This document shows, one piece after another, positions 7,894-15,449 of a DNA stretch of 15,550 nt (the first letter of the stretch is position 1; every line of letters begins with the position of its first letter). The notes beneath the pieces are model-generated. The model ran no database searches and was not told the origin of the DNA. It was given only the letters and a program-made list of their open reading frames with translations. Source of the stretch: an uncultured Bacilli bacterium (GTDB taxonomy: Bacteria > Bacillota_I > Bacilli_A > RF39 > UBA660); the NCBI GenBank assembly GCA_949440065.1, contig CASRZP010000026.1, positions 1 to 15,550 on the forward strand, read 5' to 3'. The translations under genes were made by a program, and so were the position numbers.

Positions 7894-9075
7894 CTAACTA
7901 ATTAATTCCAATGTATCCCTAGCAATTAATAATTCTTCATTTGTGGCTACTACATAAACATCAACACTAGAATCGTCGCTACTAATTTTAAACATATCTA
8001 AATCTCTTGTATTATTGCGATCAACATCTAATTTAATGCCAAGGCATGCTAATTTTTCCACAATTTTCATTCTAAATGGAATACTATTTTCCCCAATTCC
8101 TGCTGTAAAACATAAAATGTCGCATCCACCTAGTAAAACATAATAACTTGCAATATAATTTACTACTGTTCTAACAAATTTCTCTTGAGCAAGATAACAT
8201 TTTTCTAATCCCTTACTAACGCCATCTAAAATATCCCTTGCATCACTACTATAGCAACTAAGTCCTAAGAAGCCTGATTTTTTATTTAAATCGCTAATAA
8301 TTTCACTGGCATTCTTTCCTTCTTTTTCCATAACATAAGGAATAATCGAAGGGTCAATATCACCTGATCTAGTTCCCATCATGATTCCAGCAAGCGGTGT
8401 AAATCCCATTGAAGTATCAACACATTTTCCATCTTTGATCGCCGTGATACTTCCACCATTTCCTAAGTGACAGTTAATAATTCTTAAATCATTACGACCT
8501 AATTTTTCTGCTAAAGTCTCAGCAATATATCTGTGACTTGTACCATGTGCACCATACTTTCTTACTTTGTATTCACTATACCATTCATAAGGTACTGGAT
8601 ACATATACGTTACTTCATCCATTGTTTGATGAAATGCCGTATCTGGTACAATCGTCATTGGCACATTAGGTAGTGCTTGTTGAAAAGCACGAATTCCTAG
8701 TACATGAGCTGGATTATGTAAGGGTGCAAAATCTTTTAGGTTGACTAAGTCCTCTACTACTTTTTCTGTAATTAGCACAGAACTTTTGTACAAATCTCCA
8801 CCATGAGCTACACGATGACCTATCGCATCAATTTCATCAAGCGATGCAATAATATTTAACTCAACCAATTTTTCTAATAAAATATCAACAGCATCCGCAT
8901 GTGTTTCTAGTGGTACTTCTTGTTCAATTTTAGTACCTTGATATTTAATTTTATAATTACTTTTTTCAATTCCGATTCTTTCAAATAAACCTGATGCAAT
9001 AGAAGTTTCTGTTTCCATATCAAATAAACTAAATTTTAAGGAACTACTTCCCGCATTGATTGACATTATTTTCAT
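7894..9075 (-). CDS. ackA: Acetate kinase
   Basis: Acetate kinase interconverts acetyl phosphate and acetate with ADP/ATP and yields ATP in fermentation. The N-terminal phosphate-binding motif NAGSSSLKF (residues 7-15), GHRVAHGG (86-93), catalytic D145 in PDTAFH, the GAHGTSHRY segment (175-183), NCHLGNGGS (201-209) and the C-terminal TAGIGENS are all intact. The length of 393 residues is normal. A purine-rich ribosome binding site (AGAGGGA) precedes the ATG, and a well-formed sigma-A promoter is 26-54 bases upstream. It leads the operon with nrnA and engB. No pta gene is in the window. Confidence 0.97.
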   Translation of the reverse strand: MKIMSINAGSSSLKFSLFDMETETSIASGLFERIGIEKSNYKIKYQGTKIEQEVPLETHADAVDILLEKLVELNIIASLDEIDAIGHRVAHGGDLYKSSVLITEKVVEDLVNLKDFAPLHNPAHVLGIRAFQQALPNVPMTIVPDTAFHQTMDEVTYMYPVPYEWYSEYKVRKYGAHGTSHRYIAETLAEKLGRNDLRIINCHLGNGGSITAIKDGKCVDTSMGFTPLAGIMMGTRSGDIDPSIIPYVMEKEGKNASEIISDLNKKSGFLGLSCYSSDARDILDGVSKGLEKCYLAQEKFVRTVVNYIASYYVLLGGCDILCFTAGIGENSIPFRMKIVEKLACLGIKLDVDRNNTRDLDMFKISSDDSSVDVYVVATNEELLIARDTLELIS

Positions 9076-9100
9076 TTATAATCCCTCTTTTCTACTTCCT

Positions 9101-9129
9101 ATTATACTATATTGTTTTTCATCTTTCAA
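9101..9129 (-). promoter_or_regulatory. Sigma-A promoter of ackA-nrnA-engB
   Basis: On the minus strand, TTGAAA (9129-9124) and TATAAT (9106-9101) are spaced by 17 bp, close to the start of ackA at 9075. No separate promoter was seen for nrnA or engB. Confidence 0.75.
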
Positions 9130-9147
9130 ATAGTTTTTCGCCAAATG

Positions 9148-9166
9148 AAAAGATGATTTCTCATCT
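9148..9166 (-). terminator. Terminator after ndk
   Basis: A 6-bp stem, AGATGA (from 9166-9161) with TCATCT (from 9156-9151), closes a GAAA loop and is followed by a short T run. It overlaps the ndk stop codon and separates ndk from the ackA promoter. Confidence 0.55.
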
Positions 9167-9587
9167 AAATCGTAACTTCTCCTTCTGGGAAAAAGCGAGC
9201 TATTTCTTCGTTGGCCTTTTCTACTGAATCAGACCCATGAATTAAGTTAGCACTTAAATCGTTAGCATTAGAAAAATCTCCTCGAATCGTTCCTGCTAGG
9301 GCATCCCACCATTTTGTAGGTCCCATCAAATTGCGCATACCAAGGACTACTCCTTCACCTTCTACTACCATACCTACCACTGGTCCACTCATCATGAATT
9401 CTTCAAGTTCAGGATAAAATGGTTTATCAATCAAATGTGCATAGTGTTCTTTTAGCGTCTTTGCAGTTAAGTGCATCATCTTCATGTTCGTAATATTGTA
9501 TCCTTTTCTCTCTATTCGTGAGATAATCTCACCCATTAGCTCTCTTTTATGGGCATCTGGTTTTAACATAATATAAGTTTTTTCCAT
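9165..9587 (-). CDS. ndk: Nucleoside diphosphate kinase
   Basis: Ndk transfers the gamma phosphate from ATP to nucleoside diphosphates through a phosphohistidine. The N-terminal LKPD (residues 8-11), the GTIRGDF motif (99-105) and the active-site H117 in NLIHGSDS are present. The length is 140 residues. The ATG at 9587 is chosen because AGGAG lies 9 bases before it. The ATG at 9596 sits directly on that Shine-Dalgarno sequence. One oddity is that the region usually read as GATNPxxAxP before GTIRGD is here GPTKWWDALA, lacking the Asn-Pro pair. The protein is otherwise typical and cytoplasmic. Confidence 0.95.
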   Translation of the reverse strand: MEKTYIMLKPDAHKRELMGEIISRIERKGYNITNMKMMHLTAKTLKEHYAHLIDKPFYPELEEFMMSGPVVGMVVEGEGVVLGMRNLMGPTKWWDALAGTIRGDFSNANDLSANLIHGSDSVEKANEEIARFFPEGEVTI

Positions 9588-9625
9588 TAACATCATCTCC
9601 TATAGATCTATCATACTACAAAAGT

Positions 9626-9658
9626 AAAAGAAATGCTACGATATTTATATAACATTTC
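9626..9658 (-). terminator. Weak terminator after the surface protein gene
   Basis: On the minus strand, GAAATG (from 9658-9653) pairs with CATTTC (from 9635-9630) around a 17-base loop and is followed by TTTT. The loop is long, so this is a weak call. Confidence 0.35.
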
Positions 9659-9670
9659 ATCTATAAAAGA

Positions 9671-11125
9671 TTAAGCCAATTGATAAGGATCATTACTTGA
9701 ACCTGTTCCCGCTACTACTTCAACTTCACTGTTTAAATAAAGACAAGGAACAATATAATATGGATTATACACACTTCCTCGTACTAAAGAACCAGTACTC
9801 TGTATATGAAGTGAAGTATAATTATCTGTACTAGGAGGAGTAATAAACCAAGAATGATTACTACCGTTTTTTGTTAATACATTATACATCCAAGCACTAG
9901 TAGCCTTATTCCCACAAACGTGTACATAAGTAAAGCAATGATCGTTTACTCCTAAAGCATAGGTATATCCATAATCTGTAGGATAAAGTAGACCTATTTT
10001 ACTAATAGCACTAATATTTCTATTTGCCGATCTTGCATTTCCACGTTCTTGTTCATATAAACTAACTCCATATTCTGCAATTCCTCCTAGATAATATTTC
10101 GCTTCTGATATCATATTTTGTGCAGTTGAGGTTAAACCAATTTGTGTAAAATCGCAATCACTTTTCGTATCAATACCATGATAGCATGTACCTGTTGTCC
10201 TTTTGTAATACGTTTCATTAAGTAATTGTCTAATATAAGAATCACTCCATTCATTAGAACCATGATGAGACGTTGAAGAACCAACACCTACTCCCTTGGC
10301 GTCCATACTATATAATCCAATAGGTTCACTACGCATAATTTTCATTCTTTGCTCTTTATTTCCGTTTTCATCTTCTACAGTAAATATTCCTATAATTCTC
10401 CAAATTTCACATGTCGATGTATTATCTAAATTCGTACAATTAAAATAAACATAGTTATTTGGTGTACTTCCAATATATCGATAATCTGTTAATTCTTCAG
10501 TTGTCCAGTCAGTTTGCTGTGTTCCCTTTTCATGGGTAAAAGTATACATTTCACTTACATTACCTTTTGTATACTCCGTAATCGTTTTATCATTTGTCTT
10601 TTGCAAAAGAGCATTCACTAAAGATTCACCTTTAAATTCTTCTAAAACATGAGCATTTGAAGGTAAAGTTAAACTAGGCGTTTCTAACCCTCCTAAAACT
10701 TCTAAAGAAATTGTTTGACTATTGGTAGTTCCATTTTTTACTTTAATAGAATAAGTTTTTTTACCATTTTTAGAAATAATTACCCCGTTTTCCTTTGGCG
10801 GAATGTCTATTCCTGTACCCGTGGTATATCCAATTTTGATATCACTAGCTAACGTGTTAGTATAATAAAGCAAAAATTTTCCTGGTATGTTATTCAGATT
10901 TTCTAAAGTTATGGTAAAAGTCTTTGTTTCTTTAGCTGGTATCATTAGTTGATTAGTGGGTAATCCATCTATTTTTAGTGCTCCATTCATGGTTCCTACC
11001 TTAATAGTGATGGCAGACTTACTTATCTGATTTGCTGAAAATAATGCAAAAGAAGAATACATCAACACAATTCCCAATACCATAATTCCTATGAATACAA
11101 TTAAAATCATTCTTTTTTTCTTCAT
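9671..11125 (-). CDS. Membrane-anchored surface protein with TasA-like N-terminus and C-type-lectin/FGE-like C-terminus
   Basis: This is a large cell-surface protein. The N-terminus has Lys-rich MKKKR followed by a hydrophobic helix and then ALFSANQ, the pattern of SipW-processed proteins such as TasA and camelysin. A beta-rich region follows (about residues 30-165). The C-terminal half has the style of C-type-lectin/FGE-like domains: YFNC and CEIWRIIG, then LTSTAQNMISEAKYYLGG, GLLYPTDYGYTYALG, and a final CLYLNSEV before GTGSSNDPYQL. Such domains are frequent DGR targets in gut bacteria. The stretch where diversified residues are expected is about 9745-9860. No LPXTG anchor is seen. The ATG at 11125 is preferred over an in-frame GTG at 11137, and neither has a strong ribosome binding site. 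Six cysteines in the C-terminal domain suggest disulfides. Confidence 0.7.
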   Translation of the reverse strand: MKKKRMILIVFIGIMVLGIVLMYSSFALFSANQISKSAITIKVGTMNGALKIDGLPTNQLMIPAKETKTFTITLENLNNIPGKFLLYYTNTLASDIKIGYTTGTGIDIPPKENGVIISKNGKKTYSIKVKNGTTNSQTISLEVLGGLETPSLTLPSNAHVLEEFKGESLVNALLQKTNDKTITEYTKGNVSEMYTFTHEKGTQQTDWTTEELTDYRYIGSTPNNYVYFNCTNLDNTSTCEIWRIIGIFTVEDENGNKEQRMKIMRSEPIGLYSMDAKGVGVGSSTSHHGSNEWSDSYIRQLLNETYYKRTTGTCYHGIDTKSDCDFTQIGLTSTAQNMISEAKYYLGGIAEYGVSLYEQERGNARSANRNISAISKIGLLYPTDYGYTYALGVNDHCFTYVHVCGNKATSAWMYNVLTKNGSNHSWFITPPSTDNYTSLHIQSTGSLVRGSVYNPYYIVPCLYLNSEVEVVAGTGSSNDPYQLA

Positions 11126-11137
11126 CTTTATAGCCAC

Positions 11138-11604
11138 TCATTATTATTATATTTATGATTTTATCCTATTTTGTCGACTTTTGGCAAAAGTTAGCAAATA
11201 ATAAATTAAAGCAATAAAAAGAATGGGAATTCCTTCTCATCCTTATGTAACAAGAATTTTATTTTAAATACTGCCCCTTCCCTAGTTAATTTTTTGTTAA
11301 TTTTCATATTGACACACACCATACACTTTATCATATAATCAAATTTTAACAATTTTTTTTAACTAATTCAAGAAATTTTTATCAGTTTTTAAAAACTTTG
11401 CTATATTCTTAATATCGTTAAACAGTTTTTCAATTTTATAACGAAACTATAGTTAATCTTTTTAGCTCTGCAGTTCTCTGCAGAAATCTACAGAAATATG
11501 TAGAGAACTGTAGAAAAAATATTCTATAAATTTTTTTCATAAGGCTTGCTTATTGCAAGCAAATTCATTAATAATATGATAATAAAAGGTATATTTGATG
11601 AAGA
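11138..11604. other. Non-coding gap upstream of the surface protein
   Basis: This 467-bp stretch is AT-rich and contains no credible gene. The short frame at 11546-11758 lies opposite the amidoligase. A TTGACA (11309-11314) and TATAAT (11334-11339) pair points toward the + strand, but with a long 19-bp spacer. The decamer repeat array lies at 11467-11516. A 6-bp hairpin, GCTTGC (11544-11549) with GCAAGC (11555-11560), has no T run on either side. Confidence 0.5.
11467..11516. repeat. Five helically phased 10-bp repeats with inverted symmetry
   Basis: Five consecutive 10-bp units start at 11467, 11477, 11487, 11497 and 11507. The first three carry TCTGCAG, TCTGCAG and TCTACAG. The last two carry the inverse, ATGTAGA and CTGTAGA. 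As a whole the block can fold as a 16-bp stem (11467-11482 with 11499-11514) with two G-U pairs. No T run follows in either direction, so a terminator is unlikely. One-turn spacing fits a multi-site protein-binding array. Confidence 0.6.
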
Positions 11605-12609
11605 TTATCTCATCATAGTAAAACATTTTACTTTATCCAATTCGTCATCGCTTTCTTTGAAATCTTTTAAATATTGTTTTAAAAACGCTAACTTTCCCTT
11701 TAAAGTTTCATCATTTGCAAAAATTAAATCAGCAAAAAGAAGAGCATCTTTTAAATAAATCTTTCTAGAAGATGACAAAGTGATTTTTCTAGTATTAAGA
11801 AATAGAAGTTTTGAATATATCAATAGAAAATCATAAGAAGAATTTGTACAATAATTTATCATATGTGCTAAAACATTTACATTATTTTGCCAAACAACTG
11901 GATCCAATGAAGCATTAAAAAAACGAAATTCTAAAGTATTGTTATTCTCGTTATAAAAAATAGCACTTCTTTTTTCTTTATATTCATAAGAAATTTTTTC
12001 AAATAAGTATCGAGAAGAATAGCCTCTTCGTAAAAAATCAAAAACTAAGTTTTCTTTTATATAATTGGCTAATGGTTTAGCAAAAATCATACAACCATTT
12101 CTAGGATTTAGATATTCTCCTGCTCTATAGCGAAAAAGAATGTGCTCAAATAAAGCATAAAATAATAAAAATCGTTTAACACTAGTTGCATCTTCCTTAA
12201 AAATATTAAAATCAACATGAATATGTCCACCACAGAGAGGACTGATACACACATTTTGCTCATTTAATATTTGACATACTTTTTCTAATTCATACCATGA
12301 TTGTTTTGTGTTTTCTAAAATAGGCGAAACTACTTCTAAAATATATTCTTTATTATTTGGAATAGAAGTATCTACTTTTAATTGCCATTGATGATACCTA
12401 CTTCCTTCTCTTATTAAAAATTTTTCTCTCAATCGTTCCTTTATCCACTCCAAATTTCCTTTCATAAATTCCAATTCCAAACCAAAGCGGAAAGATAAAT
12501 CGCTATTTAATTCATCACAATAGATAATTTTTTCCTTTTGCAAAAACAAAAACAACTCTATCAATTCCCTTTTCTTTAACGATGACAACCAAAAATTTCT
12601 CTCATTCAC
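11605..12609 (-). CDS. Amidoligase-family enzyme
   Basis: A 334-residue protein of the putative amidoligase family, which has a glutamine-synthetase-like COOH-NH2 ligase fold. Such enzymes are predicted to form amide bonds using ATP, possibly on cell-wall or peptide substrates. Characteristic segments are FGLELEF (residues 42-48), the EVVSPIL segment, CGGHIHVDF, and NTLEFRFFNAS in the second half, which supply the acidic and histidine metal ligands of the fold. It has no signal peptide, so the enzyme is cytoplasmic. The GTG start is preceded by GGGAGA and a 17-bp-spaced promoter. The adjacent genes are a surface protein and the DGR, which does not reveal the substrate. Confidence 0.8.
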   Translation of the reverse strand: MNERNFWLSSLKKRELIELFLFLQKEKIIYCDELNSDLSFRFGLELEFMKGNLEWIKERLREKFLIREGSRYHQWQLKVDTSIPNNKEYILEVVSPILENTKQSWYELEKVCQILNEQNVCISPLCGGHIHVDFNIFKEDATSVKRFLLFYALFEHILFRYRAGEYLNPRNGCMIFAKPLANYIKENLVFDFLRRGYSSRYLFEKISYEYKEKRSAIFYNENNNTLEFRFFNASLDPVVWQNNVNVLAHMINYCTNSSYDFLLIYSKLLFLNTRKITLSSSRKIYLKDALLFADLIFANDETLKGKLAFLKQYLKDFKESDDELDKVKCFTMMR

Positions 12610-12634
12610 AAAATATCTCCCAACAAGTGGTTAT

Positions 12635-12663
12635 ATTTTAACATATTTTTTAAATTGATCCAA
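12635..12663 (-). promoter_or_regulatory. Promoter of the amidoligase gene
   Basis: On the minus strand, TTGGAT (12663-12658) and TAAAAT (12640-12635) are spaced by 17 bp, and TGT before the -10 gives an extended element. The amidoligase is therefore probably transcribed independently of the DGR. Confidence 0.6.
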
Positions 12664-12707
12664 TAGCGCTCATGTTTATTTTTCCTATCTATATATTTTC
12701 AAACATT

Positions 12708-13806
12708 TCACAAATTATACTTACGTCGTGTTATTTCATAAATTAAATTCTTACTACTAGCATACTGAAAATGTCCACGATAGCTATTTAAAACATGCAA
12801 ATACATAGGAAAATCTTTTTTTAATTAACACTTTTAATTTCTTTTTACACTTTTTCTTGGAACAACTTTTTACTCTAGTAATTAATCTATCATTCTTAAA
12901 AAATATTGAAAACCTAAAAACTCAATTCTTTCCTCAATGGTAAAAATTTTAGGTTTAGCATTTAACTGTAACTTAAATTTATCCACTAATTGTTTTTTTT
13001 ATATCAGATAAACACCTTTTTAAATATGACTTACTGTGATGAATCAAAATTCCATCATCCATATATCTAATATAATACTTTATACCTAATTCTTCATTTA
13101 TATAATGATCAAGCTCATTCAAATAAAATACTGCTAATAACTGACTAGTCATATTACCAATAGGTAACCCTTTACCTTCTTCATACAATAAAACATTACA
13201 TGTAGCATCCATATTTTGAACATTTTTTGTTTGATAAGCCAAAATTATTTTCTTTATTTTCTCATTTATATACTCTGAATCAGTACTATCAATGATATCA
13301 AAAACAATTTTTAATGCTTTTTTATCTTTAATTTTCTTTTTTAATAATTCCTTTAAAACATCATGATCAATTCGATAAAAATACTTGGACGCATCAAATT
13401 TTAAGATATAGAAATGTTTATATTTTTGATTCATTTTGTGTAGATATTTTTTTAATAAATGAATCGCATAACCGCTATCTTTATTTTCTCCAGTAGCTAC
13501 ATTTGTATCAATTAAACATGATTCCAAAGATGGTTTTAATATATAAAAACTAACTAAATGATTAATTAATTTATCAATCATATTTTGACTCATAATTGCT
13601 CTAAGTTTCGACTCATGAACGAAGAAAATATGATATTTTTCACTAGATAAAAGTAGTTTTATATACATTATATTTTGCATATAATAATTATCAAACCATA
13701 ATACTTTATTTTTATTTTTGGTATTTTTAGATACTACTTCATCATATATTTTACGAATATTTGATGTCTTGCAAATAGAATAATATAAATGATTATACCA
13801 TTTCAT
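12708..13806 (-). pseudogene. DGR-type reverse transcriptase, frameshifted
   Basis: The intact first frame ends at 12979 after 275 residues. It contains FDASKYFYRIDHDVL (137-151), GLPIGNMTSQ (213-222, the DGR-type motif 4) and YMDD (248-251). The usual thumb region is still readable if three one-base indels are allowed. These lie at a T8 run (12993-13000), an A6 run (12898-12903) and a T7 run (12816-12822). The restored segments read KFKLQLNAKPKIF, then FLGFQYFFKNDRLITRVK, and finally NSYRGHFQYASSKNLI to a TGA at 12708. About 365 codons is a normal DGR RT length. It shares 14 bp with the avd remnant, a typical arrangement. The active-site residues are intact, but the protein as read should lack its thumb. 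Confidence 0.8.
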
Positions 13807-14097
13807 TTTTATTTAACCACATATGAAATAAAGAAGTAATTTTTCTTAGATGAAGACTAATATTTTTCACACATTTATTGGACATTATGTTTTTATCTAA
13901 TGCTATTGTGATATAAAAATCTAGCATCTTAACCTTTACTAATGCCCTATGTATAATTGCTTTCTTATTTTCTTGATCAATTAATACTAATTGAGTAAAT
14001 TCTAAAATTGAATAAAGTGCGTCACTAATTCTTGTTTTTACACTATTTCATTTTTGGGAAAATTTACTAAAATTTTATCATAAAAAATATAGTTTTG
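13793..14097 (-). pseudogene. Avd-like DGR accessory protein remnant
   Basis: Avd forms a pentameric four-helix-bundle protein that binds the RT and template RNA. The readable part holds RISDALYSILEFTQLV, then KAIIHRALVKVKMLDFYI and KITSLFHMWLNKN, ending in TAA 14 bp inside the RT gene. The last segment matches the family's C-terminal RILGSW-type helix. A shifted frame just upstream (14097-14041) reads FYDKILVNFPKNEIV, which contains the FPK-[NS]-E motif that precedes the first core helix. TAA and TGA stops and a frameshift near 14038 separate the two, and no start codon is in frame. It is therefore a remnant unless the sequence is wrong here. The gene is too degraded to appear as one open frame. 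Confidence 0.65.
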
Positions 14098-14290
14098 TCA
14101 AAAATGACTTTATTTTATAGCGTATATTATAAATTTCAAGCGTATTTTACTACTAATTTACTACTTTTAAAATAGAAATTATATGAATAATTTTAGTATT
14201 CTTTTAGAAATGGTTTTCTTATAGTTACTTCATTCCTTGAAAAGGCTCATCATATCAAATACAGTCAATTTATAAAGTGCAACTTTTGTA

Positions 14291-15103
14291 TTATTTGATT
14301 TTTATTTTATTGTCTAATCCAATTAAATGACGATTATCTCTAAAAAACTTTTTAATATTGTATGATAAACATAATTCACAAAATTCTTCTCTAGTTATAT
14401 TTGAGCAAAAATTTATTAAGTATAATGAAGTAATATTTGCAATAGGATAAGATAAGCAAAAATTTATTAAATTATCCTCTCCAACTTTCATGATTCTTTT
14501 TATATTTTTAGAATCTTCTTCTTTTAATTCTAATTTTCCAGTTTTTAAATATTCATTTTCATAATATAATGCTAATTTTATAATTTGCAACAAATTTTTT
14601 TCTGTATACAAACGATTATTTTTTCTAATATCAAATAAGTATTTATACTTTTGACCTAAAAATTTTTCTAATTCTCTTTCAATATAAAAAGCAAATGTTT
14701 CACCTAAAAACCAATAGTTATTAGGGACTATGTGAGGATTGGATTTACGGTCAATATAATGTGCAAATTCATGAGCTAATGTAATAACATCTCCATCATT
14801 TCCCATTAACTTTATATAAGTTTTGCCATTGCTAGTATTAACAAAAGAATTAAATTCATCAGATATAATAATATCTTGGCTATTTAATCCTTGATTAATA
14901 ATATTATAATATTCTAAATTAAAACTTTTGTAAAAGTTTAAAGAAATAGATAAATTATCAAGATTGTTATTAGGATAGTTTAACTTCTTAATAGGAATAT
15001 CAAATTTATCAATTAGTTCTAATACAAAATCCTTTTTTAAGCAAATATTAATATTTATTAATTGCGCTATAAATGCTGTAAATTCTTCGTACATAGTTAT
15101 CAT
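14291..15103 (-). CDS. HExxH zincin-like protein inside the DGR region
   Basis: A 270-residue protein with HEFAH at residues 111-115 and a candidate third ligand, E135, in LGETFAFYIERE, 24 residues later. This matches the layout of the 351-residue protein at 5221-6276: FAFYIERE here corresponds to ALFYLLER there. The two are probably distant paralogs. No signal peptide or membrane segment is seen. The start is the ATG at 15103. The ATG at 15094 is nearly as good, and neither has a clear ribosome binding site. Codon use is even more AT-rich than in the housekeeping genes. It lies between the DGR template-like segment and avd on the same strand, so it may be cargo or simply an insertion. Its substrate is unknown. 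Confidence 0.65.
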   Translation of the reverse strand: MITMYEEFTAFIAQLININICLKKDFVLELIDKFDIPIKKLNYPNNNLDNLSISLNFYKSFNLEYYNIINQGLNSQDIIISDEFNSFVNTSNGKTYIKLMGNDGDVITLAHEFAHYIDRKSNPHIVPNNYWFLGETFAFYIERELEKFLGQKYKYLFDIRKNNRLYTEKNLLQIIKLALYYENEYLKTGKLELKEEDSKNIKRIMKVGEDNLINFCLSYPIANITSLYLINFCSNITREEFCELCLSYNIKKFFRDNRHLIGLDNKIKIK

Positions 15104-15232
15104 CTACTTTCTAAAACTTAATTCTAATTAACAACAATATTATAAAATATTAGTATAATTTTTCACAGTTTCATTTATTCTATCATAATTTAACATATTT
15201 AAAACAATTATTCTAAAATAAAACAATTATCT

Positions 15233-15253
15233 GCTACATGCTACACGCTACAT
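15233..15253. repeat. Three tandem GCTACAY heptamers
   Basis: GCTACAT (15233-15239), GCTACAC (15240-15246) and GCTACAT (15247-15253) are tandem. A fourth copy, GCTACAC, lies at 15296-15302 in the loop of the second hairpin nearby. Confidence 0.7.
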
Positions 15254-15315
15254 AATAAGGGTAATACTATACCTTATTATGGCGAAGACTTAAGTGCTAC
15301 ACCACTAAGTCTCGC
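15251..15315. promoter_or_regulatory. Two adjacent hairpins between the template-like repeat and the zincin gene
   Basis: A perfect 10-bp inverted repeat, CATAATAAGG (15251-15260) with CCTTATTATG (15272-15281), is followed without a gap by a second stem (15282-15296 with 15303-15315) that has two bulged adenines. On the plus strand TTTTATAAA follows, so a weak terminator is possible in that direction. On the minus strand the pair lies downstream of the template-like segment, where the structured spacer RNA of a DGR is expected. The rest of 15104-15450 is AT-rich and shows no gene. Confidence 0.55.
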
Positions 15316-15449
15316 TTTTATAAATAGATATTCTTATACTGTACAATGCCATAGTATTTTTAAATATTTAAAATTAATATTTTAAAAGATTTATAAAAAG
15401 TTACTTAAAAAATACAATACTTTTATCCGTAAAAATAATCGTTTTTTTA

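Noticed and set aside
9745..9860. This stretch as the variable repeat of the 15450-15550 template
   Set aside because: The codons differ at many non-adenine positions and the GC content is quite different, so a direct template-target pair is not supported.
11309..11339. A + strand promoter driving a small RNA through the decamer array
   Set aside because: The -35 and -10 boxes are good but the 19-bp spacer is too long, and no terminator follows. It was kept only as a note in the gap entry.
11546..11758. Open frame of 70 codons on the + strand
   Set aside because: It overlaps the amidoligase gene antisense over most of its length and has low-complexity Lys/Ser/Phe content.
12708..13806. Group II intron or retron origin of the reverse transcriptase
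   Set aside because: No maturase domain, no domain V-like hairpin and no msr-msd inverted repeats were seen. The GLPIGNMTSQ motif and the adjacent avd remnant favour a DGR.
13793..14097. TGA read as tryptophan rescuing avd
   Set aside because: TAA stops and a frameshift also interrupt the region, and the other genes use TGG for tryptophan, so recoding would not restore the frame.
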